NCBI GenBank assembly: GCA_002723015.1
Contig: PBNG01000101.1
Location: 1-20,052, forward strand
DNA from: Roseibacillus sp.
Lineage (GTDB): Bacteria > Verrucomicrobiota > Verrucomicrobiae > Verrucomicrobiales > Akkermansiaceae
Direction: 5' to 3'
Length of the DNA stretch: 20,052 bases
Both the position numbers and the translations under genes were made by a program. Below the pieces are notes generated by a model, which made no database searches, was not told the origin of the DNA, and saw only the letters and a list, made by a program, of their open reading frames with translations. Positions 1-8,095 of the stretch are shown one piece after another. How positions within the stretch are numbered: the stretch's first letter is position 1; each line of letters starts with the position of its first letter.

Positions 1-165
1 TACGTCCCGCGGATACTTGCCGCTCCCACTTGATCCAGTAATCACGATGAAATCTCCCTGATAGATCTGGAGACCCACTCCTCGGAGGGCGTGAATCCTG
101 CCATCTTTATAGGAGTGGGTCACGGCAACCGCTTCCGAGAGGCGCTGCTTGGGGAGTGTCTCCAT
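1..165 (-). CDS. ABC transporter ATP-binding protein, LolD/MacB-like, 5' fragment
   Basis: Reading the minus strand from the ATG at 165 gives 55 codons open to the window edge; an in-frame TAG lies five codons upstream, so this is the true N-terminus. The protein has the usual beginning of a LolD/MacB-type ABC ATPase: a short lead, THSYKDGRIHALRGVGLQI, then GDFIVITGSSGSGK, the Walker A motif at about residues 44-50. These ATPases power lipoprotein release or export of peptides and drugs. The residues after Walker A (YPRDV) are wrong for the family, which normally continues Ser/Thr-Thr-Leu-Leu; the break is only about 15 bases from the window edge and may be an assembly end or a rearrangement. 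The gene is divergent from the SMP-30-like gene, with a 221-base gap that shows no further gene. Confidence 0.75.
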   Translation of the reverse strand, partial: METLPKQRLSEAVAVTHSYKDGRIHALRGVGLQIYQGDFIVITGSSGSGKYPRDV

Positions 166-386
166 GGGAGACGAGTTCTACGGATCCCGGGCCGGGGTCG
201 CAGTCGCAGAATCGGAGGCAACGAGAAGAAAGACTCCTCGCAGTTATGGCAAAGGATCGGCTGCCGTTCTGTTCCCGTCAAAGGCTGCCATTGTGCGATC
301 TAATACGTGTGGCATTCCGCACACATCGTCTTCAAAATCTCCCACGACGCCTTGCGGTTCTCCACCCTGCTCAATAGGGTCCGGAT

Positions 387-1391
387 ATGAAATTTAATGG
401 CCTTCTGACTGCCTTTTTTTCCTTATGTCTGCCCGCTCTTGAGGCTCAGGTCTCGGATGCTGCACAGCTTAAACTTGAGGGCGCGGTTGCTTTCACGGAG
501 GGGCCGGCGTGGCATCCCTCTGGAAATGTCTATTTCACCGACATTGCAAATAACCGTATCATGCGCCGTGACCCTTCGGGGGTTATGCATGTCTTCCGTA
601 TTCCCTCGGGGCGGGCGAATGGGCTTCTCTTTGATCATAAGGGAAACCTGATGGCCTGCGAGGGCGGTGGGGAGGGGGGGAATCGCCGCGTGACGCGAAC
701 CGGCAAGGATGGGACGATCATGGTCCTTGCCAGTCACTACGAGGGGAAAAGACTCAATTCTCCCAATGATCTTGCGGTGGATTCCAGAGGGCGGATCTAC
801 TTCACGGATCCCCGCTATGGTAACCGGGATGACGTAGAACAGTTTGACGAGCAGGGACGGGAAATTGAAGGAGTCTACCGGATTGATGCTCCCGGGAAAC
901 TTTCTCGAATCATCACCCATGAAGTGCATCGACCCAACGGCATCCTGATCTCTGCAGATGATAAGTTCCTTTTCGTGGCGGATAACGTGAACGATGGCCC
1001 CGCTGAGGGACTCGGCGGAAACCGTAAACTTTGGCGTTTCGACCTCCGGGCAGACGGCTCGGTGGTTCCTGCCAGCCGTAAACTTCTCTTCGACTGGGGT
1101 AGTGATCGTGGTCCCGATGGTCTGGCCTTGGATTCAATGGGCCGTATCTATGCGACCGCAGGATTTAATTTTCCCAAGCCCCCGGTAGAAACCAGCATTA
1201 AATACGGCGCCGGGGTGTATGTCTTCTCCCCTGAGGGACCGCTTCTGCAGACTATCCCGGTCCCAGCGGATATGGTGACTAACTGCACTTTTGGGGGGAA
1301 GGATCTCCGAACGCTTTATGTAACAGCCGGGCACAAGCTCTGGAGTATCCCGGTGAAAGACCCGGGGCATCTCGCATGGCCGAGGGAGTAA
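387..1391 (+). CDS. Exported SMP-30/gluconolactonase/LRE-family protein
   Basis: 334 residues. Residues 1 to about 20 form a signal peptide (charged start, hydrophobic LLTAFFSLCLPA, then LEAQ), so the protein is probably periplasmic or secreted. The rest is the six-bladed propeller of the SMP-30/gluconolactonase family, metal-dependent lactone hydrolases. The expected metal ligands are all visible: Glu38 in TEGPAW, Asn127 in NSPNDL, Asn184 in RPNGI and Asp244 in GPDGLALD. The length is usual for exported members. The start is supported by AGGG about 7 bases upstream and by the signal peptide. The likely substrate is a sugar lactone, but the family is broad and the substrate cannot be read from sequence. 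It converges with the L,D-transpeptidase gene. The 59-base gap between them has no clear terminator. Confidence 0.88.
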   Translation: MKFNGLLTAFFSLCLPALEAQVSDAAQLKLEGAVAFTEGPAWHPSGNVYFTDIANNRIMRRDPSGVMHVFRIPSGRANGLLFDHKGNLMACEGGGEGGNRRVTRTGKDGTIMVLASHYEGKRLNSPNDLAVDSRGRIYFTDPRYGNRDDVEQFDEQGREIEGVYRIDAPGKLSRIITHEVHRPNGILISADDKFLFVADNVNDGPAEGLGGNRKLWRFDLRADGSVVPASRKLLFDWGSDRGPDGLALDSMGRIYATAGFNFPKPPVETSIKYGAGVYVFSPEGPLLQTIPVPADMVTNCTFGGKDLRTLYVTAGHKLWSIPVKDPGHLAWPRE

Positions 1392-1450
1392 TAGGATGCC
1401 TCGAAGGGGAATGAACAGACGGAGCTCTTGGATGACCCTTCATTGTCGCT

Positions 1451-2053
1451 TCAGTGCACGATGGTAACCCTTGTGCCGACCGGAGCTTTTTCGAAGAGGC
1501 TCCGGGCCATTTCACGCGGCATCCGAACACAGCCGTGAGAGGCAGGGGAACCAGGATTTGGGATTGGTCCAACATGCATCCCGATGCCTGAGCCAGTCAG
1601 GCGCATCCAGTAAGGCATCGGGCACCCGACGAATTTCCCGCCTCTGGGCACCGCATGGCGCCGGGTATCCGCATCGGAGACCTTGAGATTGCCGTCGGCA
1701 TCGTAGATCCGGCCGTAGAGAGTTGAGCGCTTGGCCACTACCTTTTCGGAAATCGTGAAGGATCCTGTTGGGGTGGAGTGTCCTACTTTGCCGGTTGCCA
1801 CCCTCGACTGCCCAACTTTTTCCTCCCCGCGGTAGAAGTAGGCGGTCTGCTCACTCAGATCGATGGTAACTCGCAGGGGAATGCTGGCGGTTCTATCTGA
1901 CCAGTAGGAGTAGCGAGCCTGTTGTTTCCCGGTAGAAAAGCTCTTGCCGTTGACCACGTCGGTTTTCACGAGCGAGGTGCGATGGGTCGAACTGGAGCAG
2001 GAGGAAAGAAAGGCCAGAATTGCCAGAGTGGTTATGAACAGTGCTGTTTTCAT
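1451..2053 (-). CDS. L,D-transpeptidase (YkuD) lipoprotein
   Basis: 200 residues from the start chosen here. A longer in-frame start at 2110 exists, but the ATG at 2053 places a clean lipoprotein signal at the N-terminus (hydrophobic 4-16, lipobox LSSC, lipidated Cys19), so the longer form is unlikely. The YkuD catalytic domain follows from about residue 58: IDLSEQTAYFYRGEE, then the STPTGSF strand, His160 in GMHVG and the nucleophile Cys175 in SHGCVRMP. Such enzymes make 3-3 crosslinks in peptidoglycan or attach proteins to it. Lipid anchoring suggests action at the outer or inner membrane face in the periplasm. The gene is divergent from the inositol oxygenase gene (165-base gap) and is probably transcribed alone. 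Confidence 0.9.
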   Translation of the reverse strand: MKTALFITTLAILAFLSSCSSSTHRTSLVKTDVVNGKSFSTGKQQARYSYWSDRTASIPLRVTIDLSEQTAYFYRGEEKVGQSRVATGKVGHSTPTGSFTISEKVVAKRSTLYGRIYDADGNLKVSDADTRRHAVPRGGKFVGCPMPYWMRLTGSGIGMHVGPIPNPGSPASHGCVRMPREMARSLFEKAPVGTRVTIVH

Positions 2054-2218
2054 CGAGAAAGCTGGGGGGTTCGGGTGGTGAGAGGACAGTGGGGTCTCTG
2101 CTCTCCTCACCGGGAAATCCCCCCCTCGTTTCCAAATTTTTTCAAGCTGGTCGGAAAAGCCTCCTTTTCGTCCCGAATTCTCGTCATTTGAAAAACAGGG
2201 GCTACGCTGCCCGGGACC

Positions 2219-3082
2219 ATGGACCCTGCCCAGACCCCAGAGACGCTACTCCTTCGGGACCTCGATGAGTGGGAGGACGACCTTCTCAGGCGTTATCCCG
2301 AGCATGAGAATGAGGATCGGGAATTTCGTGCCTACGACGCAGAGGCGCGGCCCGGCGTTCGGGAATTCTATCGTCTCAACCATCGGAACCAGACCATGGA
2401 TTTTGTGCAGCAGAAGCGAGCGGAATACCTCCCTCTCGACAAGCGACAGATGACCGTATGGGAGGCGCTGGAATTTCTTAATACCCTGGTCGACGACAGT
2501 GATCCGGATATCGACCTGCCTCAGATTGAGCACCTCATGCAAACGGCCGAGGCGATCCGTCATGATGGACAACCCCGCTGGTTCATCCTGACCGGGCTGA
2601 TCCACGATCTGGGGAAGATCCTCTGTCTCTTTGGAGAGCCTCAGTGGGCTGTTGTGGGTGACACCTTTCCCCTCGGGTGCCGTTTTTCAGAGAAAATCGT
2701 GTACCACGAATATTTCTCGGAGAATCCGGATTCACGGCGTCCGGAGTATTCAACCCCTCTTGGGATTTATGAGGAGGGGTGTGGCCTTGGCCGCGTAATC
2801 ATGTCCTGGGGTCACGACGAATATCTCTACCATGTAGTCAAAAATCACCTCCCTGAGGAAGCCCTTTATATGATTCGCTATCATTCCTGTTACCCGCTTC
2901 ACAAGGAGGGGGAATACCAGTACCTCATGAGTGACCATGATCGCGCGATGTTCAGGTGGGTTGATGCCTTCAACCCATATGATTTGTATACCAAGTGCAG
3001 CAAGCGGGTGGACGTTGCCGCTCTGCGGCCCTTCTACGAGGATCTGATCGAGGAGTATCTTCCAGGGAAACTTGCGTGGTAG
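2219..3082 (+). CDS. Inositol oxygenase (MIOX family)
   Basis: 287 residues, close to the 285 of the animal enzyme. Family motifs run in order: [16 protein letters not shown] (49-63), [12 protein letters not shown] (103-114), LIHDLGK (127-133), [14 protein letters not shown] (141-154), KNHLPEEA (208-215), [10 protein letters not shown] (219-228) and FNPYDLYTK (251-259). The di-iron ligands can be placed at His105, His129, Asp130, His199, His222 and Asp255. The enzyme cleaves myo-inositol with O2 to D-glucuronate and has no signal peptide, so it is cytoplasmic. No other inositol or glucuronate gene is nearby; the exported lactonase-like gene at 387-1391 is the only possible sugar-acid link. 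No good Shine-Dalgarno precedes the ATG. MIOX is mainly known from eukaryotes but has scattered bacterial members. Confidence 0.93.
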   Translation: MDPAQTPETLLLRDLDEWEDDLLRRYPEHENEDREFRAYDAEARPGVREFYRLNHRNQTMDFVQQKRAEYLPLDKRQMTVWEALEFLNTLVDDSDPDIDLPQIEHLMQTAEAIRHDGQPRWFILTGLIHDLGKILCLFGEPQWAVVGDTFPLGCRFSEKIVYHEYFSENPDSRRPEYSTPLGIYEEGCGLGRVIMSWGHDEYLYHVVKNHLPEEALYMIRYHSCYPLHKEGEYQYLMSDHDRAMFRWVDAFNPYDLYTKCSKRVDVAALRPFYEDLIEEYLPGKLAW

Positions 3083-3087
3083 ATATT

Positions 3088-3103
3088 CGAGAAGCCCTTC
3101 TCG
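3088..3103. terminator. Short perfect hairpin in a convergent gap, possible weak terminator
   Basis: Five bases after the inositol oxygenase stop is an inverted repeat with 7-base arms CGAGAAG / CTTCTCG (6 pairs and a 4-base loop as a hairpin). It lies between two convergent genes, where a terminator is expected, but no T-run follows on either strand, so it is not a convincing intrinsic terminator. Confidence 0.3.
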
Positions 3104-3161
3104 CGGATTCGTCATGCAGAGATTTCACCCGGTATGGCGGCGGGGTCACTTTAAGTCGTGA

Positions 3162-4232
3162 CTAGGCCGGGAGGCTCTTGGCCAGAAAACGGATGAAGTT
3201 ACCGTGCAGGATCTTGTCGATGTCCTCAGAGGCGTAGCCCCGTTTCTCAAGCAGGTCTCCCAGATGCTGCAGGGCGGAAATGGACTGAACGTCCTGAGGG
3301 GTCTGTTCCATTCCAAATGCGCCATCGAGGTCGGATCCGATCCCTGCATGATCAGCATTGCCGGCTAGCTGGCAGATATGATCCGTGTGGTCCAGCAGAT
3401 GCTCAAGCCGTAACCCGGCTTCCCGGGGAGTGGTGATTCCCCTCTGCCAACCCGTCACCATCATCCACGCATCGAGGGCTCCTCCGATCACCGCGCCTCT
3501 GTCGATCAGTCGAATTATCTGCTCGTCTGAGATCTGTCTGGGATCGTCTACAATGGCGCGACAGTTCGAGTGGCTAGCCCATACCGGTCCGGTGTAGAGG
3601 TCGAGCGCATCATGGAAGGCCTCATCGCACAGATGCGAGGCATCGAGAATCATGCCGAGCCGGTCCATCTCGCGCAGCAATTCGCGCCCTTGTCCAGGAA
3701 GGGGCCCTTTCTGGTCATGACCCGGGGCGTAGCGACCCAATCCGTAGTGGGCGGGGCCCAGAGCTCTCAGGCCCTGCTCCCAGGACTGTTCCAGATGACT
3801 TGGCGTTCGGATGGAATCCGCCCCCTCCAAGCTCAGGACGTAGCCGATCGAGCCATCTGTTCTTCCCTCCCTCCACCGTTCCACAGCCCGTCGTAGCGAG
3901 GCTTGGTTATCAATTTTCTCTAGTTCCCCCAGCTCCTCCATGGCGTGATACCATGCGAGCTGTCCCTGCGTCTGGCCCCAGGCGATCTCGGGAGAGTTCC
4001 ATCCCGATGCTGCCGCTCCCGGCTTCATGCAGCCGCCGAGGAGGGTTGCCACACAAAGGCCGATTCCCCCCCGTCGCATTTCCGGGAAGCACACGACTCC
4101 AGCGCCGCGGCCGCCAAGGTCATTGAGACCCTTTTCCTCTTCCCGGATTTCATCGAGTTCCCTTCGCAGATCCCGGTTATAATCGATGGCACAAAGCGAA
4201 AGATCGAGATGGGCGTCGAAAATGAGTTTCAT
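3162..4232 (-). CDS. Membrane dipeptidase, peptidase family M19 (renal dipeptidase type)
   Basis: 356 residues, normal for M19. The binuclear zinc site can be read across the protein: FDAHLD gives His8 and Asp10, SLEGAD gives the bridging Glu136, LDASHL gives His200, ASHSN gives His221, and GIGSDLDG gives Asp301. The C-terminal HGNFIRFL is also typical. M19 enzymes split dipeptides and, unusually, tolerate a D-residue at the C-terminal position. No signal peptide is seen, so this one is probably cytoplasmic and would act on imported dipeptides. It is the last gene of the operon, 10 bases after the PLP enzyme. The start at 4232 is set by FDAHLD eight residues in; there is no clear ribosome site, so expression may depend on coupling. 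Some M19 members act on other amides, so the exact substrate is open. Confidence 0.92.
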   Translation of the reverse strand: MKLIFDAHLDLSLCAIDYNRDLRRELDEIREEEKGLNDLGGRGAGVVCFPEMRRGGIGLCVATLLGGCMKPGAAASGWNSPEIAWGQTQGQLAWYHAMEELGELEKIDNQASLRRAVERWREGRTDGSIGYVLSLEGADSIRTPSHLEQSWEQGLRALGPAHYGLGRYAPGHDQKGPLPGQGRELLREMDRLGMILDASHLCDEAFHDALDLYTGPVWASHSNCRAIVDDPRQISDEQIIRLIDRGAVIGGALDAWMMVTGWQRGITTPREAGLRLEHLLDHTDHICQLAGNADHAGIGSDLDGAFGMEQTPQDVQSISALQHLGDLLEKRGYASEDIDKILHGNFIRFLAKSLPA

Positions 4233-4242
4233 TGCGAGGCTG

Positions 4243-5361
4243 TTAAACCGTCAACTTTCGGTTGCGAGCGGTTACCTTCCAGCTCTCGCCGGTCACGGCC
4301 CCATCGCGTACGAGAATAGCTTCCTCATGGAGCGCGACCGTGGGACAGATGTGGTGAGGCACGCCGAGGAGAGTATCGCCGACCGCGTAGCTCTCCTTCT
4401 CTGCGATCTCGAGCACAAGATGTTCCTCGCTGTGGCCCACGACTCTTGCAGACTCCAGCCCCGGCAGATGGACCCGGCCGTCGAGGGGACCTTCCGAAGC
4501 AATGGCCTTGTGCCCGAGGTCGAGGCAAAGACGATTGGTTCCTGGTTTGCTGACGATACGAGTGAGAACCATTGCTGCGGTCTCGAAGGGGAGATCCGGA
4601 AAGGCACTTCCGTAGCCGTGGTCCCAGAACAGGACAGTTCCCGGACTGCAGTGCCAGCCCCGGTCCCCGGCGTGAAATCCGAAAGTGGGAGACCCTCCTC
4701 CAACCACCTCCCCAACTGCGATTCCGTGCTCTGCGAGAGAATCAAGCACTACCTCCACGGAAGCCATTGCCGCTGACCACTCTCCCCTTCGCGAGGGCAC
4801 TTTAGAGTGACGTATATGACCATCGTAGACATGGACTCCGGCAAAATGTAGTCCGGAGGTCATTGAGGCGGTCTTTGCCAGCTCGAGCGCTTTGCTCACC
4901 GAGCTCGTACCCGTGCGGGTCATTCCGCAATCCCAGTCGACAAACACTCCCAGCTCCACGTTCGCAGCAATGCAGAGTGTGCTGATTGCTGGAAAATCAA
5001 TGGTGCTGTCCGCGATGAAAGCCATTCGCGCATCCGGATAGGATCTGGCTAACTTGACGAGTCGATCCCGATTAGGCCCGACCACCGGGTAGGCCAGAAG
5101 GACGTCCCTGACCCCAGCTGCGAGGCACATTTCCAACTCCGCGATTGTTGAAGCCTTGAAGCGGGTGATCCCTGCTGTCATCTGGAGCCGCACTACCGCG
5201 TCCATCTTGTGGGTCTTGACGTGGGGCCGCAGTCGTTGTGCCCCTCCACACAATTTGACCATGTGGTCGATATTGGCCTGCACCTGCTCGGGCCAAACCA
5301 GCAGGGCGGGCGAAGAAACATTTTCGAGGTGACTCACCCCCCGCGCGGAGAGCGCCTTCAT
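4243..5361 (-). CDS. D-threonine aldolase/D-serine dehydratase-like PLP enzyme
   Basis: 372 residues, usual length for the fold-type III family of D-threonine aldolase, eukaryote-type D-serine dehydratase (DSD1) and D-threo-3-hydroxyaspartate dehydratase. The N-terminal alanine-racemase-like barrel has RPHVKTHK (45-52), with Lys49 the likely PLP lysine. The C-terminal beta domain has the metal pair of the family, His337 and Cys339 in HHICPTVALHEEA. GVHVYDGHIRH and VVGGGSPTF are further family signatures. The reaction is either retro-aldol cleavage of D-threonine-like substrates or dehydration of D-serine-like ones to a keto acid and ammonia. The adjacent RidA gene favours dehydration, because that releases an enamine. 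Its start codon overlaps the RidA stop (ATGA at 5358-5361), indicating coupled translation. Cytoplasmic. Confidence 0.88.
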   Translation of the reverse strand: MKALSARGVSHLENVSSPALLVWPEQVQANIDHMVKLCGGAQRLRPHVKTHKMDAVVRLQMTAGITRFKASTIAELEMCLAAGVRDVLLAYPVVGPNRDRLVKLARSYPDARMAFIADSTIDFPAISTLCIAANVELGVFVDWDCGMTRTGTSSVSKALELAKTASMTSGLHFAGVHVYDGHIRHSKVPSRRGEWSAAMASVEVVLDSLAEHGIAVGEVVGGGSPTFGFHAGDRGWHCSPGTVLFWDHGYGSAFPDLPFETAAMVLTRIVSKPGTNRLCLDLGHKAIASEGPLDGRVHLPGLESARVVGHSEEHLVLEIAEKESYAVGDTLLGVPHHICPTVALHEEAILVRDGAVTGESWKVTARNRKLTV

Positions 5362-5825
5362 TCGGGATAGGTCTCCACGATCATCTCGATCTCGACGGCA
5401 ATTCCTCCAGGGAGCGTGTTGGAAGGCAGAGCGCTTCGGGCCCCCACGCCGTTGTCCATTCCGAAGACGTCGGCAAACAGTTCACTGCACCCGTTGATGA
5501 CCTTGGGCTGATCAAGAAAGTCGTTCGCAGAATTCACAAATCCAAGCGTTTTAACCACCCGCTTGACTCGGTCGAGGCTGCCGAGAGCACTACGAAGGGT
5601 GGAAAGCATGGCAAGTCCGGTCTGGCGGGCAGCATCATAACCATCCTGCAGGTCCATATTCTCCCCGATCCTGCCTGTCACCAGAGTGCCGTCGGGTCTC
5701 AGGGGGCCATGACCGGAGAGATAGGCAAGATGGCCATCAAAGACGATAGGCTTATAGACGCCCATCGGCTTTGGAGCGTTGGGCAATTCGAGATTCAGTT
5801 CGTTGATTTTTTCTTCAGCGCTCAT
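5358..5825 (-). CDS. RidA-family protein (YjgF/YER057c/UK114), enamine/imine deaminase
   Basis: 155 residues, the slightly long variety of the family. The core includes HLAYLSGHGPLRPDG, then GYDAARQTGLAMLSTL, and at the C-terminus GARSALPSNTLPGG followed by AVEIEMI. Arg130 of GARSA matches the arginine essential for deaminase activity in RidA, and Glu147 of VEIE matches the catalytic-site glutamate. RidA hydrolyses 2-aminoacrylate and related imines that PLP-dependent dehydratases release and that would damage other PLP enzymes. Placement directly before, and overlapping, a dehydratase-like PLP gene fits that role. The ATG at 5825 has no clear Shine-Dalgarno. It lies 65 bases after the symporter gene, the longest gap in the operon. 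Confidence 0.92.
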   Translation of the reverse strand: MSAEEKINELNLELPNAPKPMGVYKPIVFDGHLAYLSGHGPLRPDGTLVTGRIGENMDLQDGYDAARQTGLAMLSTLRSALGSLDRVKRVVKTLGFVNSANDFLDQPKVINGCSELFADVFGMDNGVGARSALPSNTLPGGIAVEIEMIVETYPE

Positions 5826-5890
5826 TCTTGAGGGCGCAGGTTAGCAATTGAGATAAGGTGCGCGACTCGAAATTCATGAGCGGCTGGCGA

Positions 5891-7777
5891 TCAGACACCA
5901 AAGTAACGCTCCACGATTTCCCTGTCTGGCTTGCGGCCGGTGAAGCTGATGACGACAATGAACAGCAGATTAGCCACGGAGGCCCAGATGAAGGGATGGA
6001 TTTGCAGGGGGCTGAAGGCACTGAACTCTCCATTCACTTTCCACCCGATGAGATAGAGAAGCAGCATCAGGAGCCCCCCGATCATCATCCCGGCCACCGC
6101 TGCACGGGCCGTCATTCTCCGCCAGTAGAGTGCAAGAACGACCGGGACAAGAAAACACGCTCCTAAACCACCCGAGGCGAAAACAATCAGGGTCTGGAGA
6201 AATTCGGGAGGATTCAGGACAAAGATGACAGCTAAAATGCCGACACACAGGGTTGTCATGTAGCTCAGCCTTGCGAGCGTTTTTTCCGGGACCTCCCGCT
6301 TTGAATTCTGCTGGTAAATATCCCGGACCACCCCGGAGGAAACAAGGAGAAGAAAGCTGTCCACGCTCGACATAACGGCGGCAAAGGGAGCGGCTACCAG
6401 GATTCCTGCCAGCCACGGAATTCCGGCGTTGCTGGTCACGAGGTTTGCGATCTCAGGCATGATCCGGTCCGGGTCAATCTCCATGCCGGGCAGGAGAACC
6501 CGTGCACTCGTAAAGATGAAGATGAGAGGAAGGTAGATGAGGGTAAAGAACACGCCCACGAAGAGAACTGATCGCCGTAGCACTACCGTGTTCCGGAAAG
6601 CCATCTGCCGTATCATGTAACTGGGCTGGCCTGCCCCCGAAAAATTCCAGAAGGCGAAGAAGCTTAGCGCCAGCATCACCGGCAGAAAACCCTCCGGCTT
6701 GGTCCGGTGCGGCCCCGGGGCGGTCAGGTAGACGCCCGCCTGTCCAGCCCCATGCTTATACGGTTCACGCTCTATGATCCGGGCAATGACATCCCGTCTT
6801 ACTTCACCGGCAAGCCGCTCTGATTCGTCAGTGGAAGTCACAATCAGGACTTCGAGCGGCGTCATCGTTTGTGAGATAATTCCGGCTTCTCTGACTCTCA
6901 CGATTTCTCCTTTCTCCGAGGCAAGCCACGTTCCCTTCGGGATAGAGCTTCCCTTGCTTTGCGGGGTGCCAAGGAAGATTGCGGTTCCAAATTCAGGAGG
7001 CGTCTGCTTTTGCAGCTGGCGGGTCGCATTGTCGAGGCCGCCTACCTGAGAAAGAGTAAGGCCCAGCAGGATCAGGACTCCGACCAGCATGACAAGACCC
7101 TGCATGACGTCGGTCCAGACCACTGCCCGGAATCCTCCATAAGCCGTGTAGGCAATTACCGCGAGCGCGAAAAAACACAGGCATACCAGATAATCCCCAT
7201 CCGTGCTGCCGATCCAGAACCAACCCTCAATGGTCCGCTCAACAGCCGTCACCAACGTCTGGTAGAGGGGAATGTCCCCAAACAGCGAAGCCATGATGGC
7301 GGCCCCCGCCTTGAACTGGGCGAGGATGTAGAAGAAAGTGAAGAGCACCACCAGAACCGTGGCAACATTACCAACTCTGTTATCGCAAAAGCGCTTCCGG
7401 AGGAGCTCTGGAATGGTAATTGCTCCCGCTATTCGGCCTACCTGGTTGATGCGCTTTGCAATGAGGCTGAGGGCTACCAGGGGAACGACCATATAGCCGC
7501 AGATCCACCATGCCAGTGACCAGCCATGCGTGTAGATCAGAGCTGGGAATCCCATGAAACTTCCGCCACTGGCCGCCGTGGCTGCGTAGGTCAGGGCAAA
7601 GGCCCACATCCCAAGGTTGCGCCCTCCCAGATAATATTCCCCCACGAAAGACTTCCCCTTCCGGGATTGTCCGGCCAGCCAGGCAATGATGAAAACCACT
7701 CCCATGTAACCAAGGAAGCAAATCAGGGCCGAACTCGAGCTGCCCGTTTCGGTAGCGGCCAGATAAGGGCTTCTCAT
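5891..7777 (-). CDS. Sodium:solute symporter family (SSS) transporter with large extracytoplasmic insertion
   Basis: 628 residues, against about 480-520 for typical SSS carriers such as PanF and PutP. Early family signatures are clear: EYYLGGRNLGMWAFAL (47-62), TAASGGSFMGFPAL (67-80) and AYGGFRAVVWTDVMQG (212-227). After residue 362 the core resumes with FLPVMLALSFFAFWNFSGAG and AVMSSVDSFLLLVSS. Between about 258 and 360 there is a soluble stretch of roughly 100 residues, including a compact acidic-basic part (about 308-343), that ordinary members lack. The protein brings a small solute in with Na+ across the inner membrane. It starts inside the stop codon of the small membrane protein (ATGA at 7774-7777), so the two are coupled. 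The substrate is not readable; operon context suggests a D-amino acid, a dipeptide or a related compound. Confidence 0.9.
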   Translation of the reverse strand: MRSPYLAATETGSSSSALICFLGYMGVVFIIAWLAGQSRKGKSFVGEYYLGGRNLGMWAFALTYAATAASGGSFMGFPALIYTHGWSLAWWICGYMVVPLVALSLIAKRINQVGRIAGAITIPELLRKRFCDNRVGNVATVLVVLFTFFYILAQFKAGAAIMASLFGDIPLYQTLVTAVERTIEGWFWIGSTDGDYLVCLCFFALAVIAYTAYGGFRAVVWTDVMQGLVMLVGVLILLGLTLSQVGGLDNATRQLQKQTPPEFGTAIFLGTPQSKGSSIPKGTWLASEKGEIVRVREAGIISQTMTPLEVLIVTSTDESERLAGEVRRDVIARIIEREPYKHGAGQAGVYLTAPGPHRTKPEGFLPVMLALSFFAFWNFSGAGQPSYMIRQMAFRNTVVLRRSVLFVGVFFTLIYLPLIFIFTSARVLLPGMEIDPDRIMPEIANLVTSNAGIPWLAGILVAAPFAAVMSSVDSFLLLVSSGVVRDIYQQNSKREVPEKTLARLSYMTTLCVGILAVIFVLNPPEFLQTLIVFASGGLGACFLVPVVLALYWRRMTARAAVAGMMIGGLLMLLLYLIGWKVNGEFSAFSPLQIHPFIWASVANLLFIVVISFTGRKPDREIVERYFGV

Positions 7778-8091
7778 GGCAGCTCAGGGCCGGAATCCGC
7801 CGAAGGGGCACTCCTGTCCGGGTCCAGGGGTGTGTCCTTCATCCCGAATATCGAGAACCAGAAGGTGAACCCGCAGGCGGCAATCCATGGCAGCACCACT
7901 CCGAAGAAGGCCCAGCGAGGCATCCCGTAGAGGGTCTCCACAGTCTTGCCAGCCTCCAGACGGCCCGCGAGGCCGCATACCAGCCCGGTCCACGAAAGAA
8001 ACGCCAGCCAGGCTAATAGGATAACAACCGTCTCGCGGCTTGTCTGGCGGAAGGAAGCACCCAGTCGCCTGTTGCGGGTTTCATCTGGCAT
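7774..8091 (-). CDS. Small two-helix membrane protein, DUF997/YhdT-like symporter partner
   Basis: 105 residues with a basic N-terminus and two membrane segments, about 22-42 (VVILLAWLAFLSWTGLVCGL) and 58-82 (starting at PRWAFFGVVLPW), then an acidic tail with MKDTPLDPD. The layout and the GMPRWAFF...LPW and KD-x-PL features resemble DUF997 (YhdT), the small protein encoded next to the pantothenate symporter PanF in many bacteria. It lies directly before, and overlaps by four bases, a PanF/PutP-class symporter. A stabilising or regulatory subunit of that carrier is the natural reading, but no biochemical role is known to me. The start at 8091 has AGG close upstream and lies 4 bases after the esterase stop. 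Confidence 0.7.
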   Translation of the reverse strand: MPDETRNRRLGASFRQTSRETVVILLAWLAFLSWTGLVCGLAGRLEAGKTVETLYGMPRWAFFGVVLPWIAACGFTFWFSIFGMKDTPLDPDRSAPSADSGPELP

Positions 8092-8095
8092 CGGC

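Noticed and set aside
311..331. Inverted repeat GTGTG / CACAC upstream of the SMP-30-like gene
   Set aside because: Five-base arms in a 221-base intergenic stretch are expected by chance, and no regulator gene is adjacent.
4186..4776. Plus-strand 196-codon open frame
   Set aside because: It is antisense to the PLP enzyme and dipeptidase genes, which have complete active sites; no domain is recognisable.
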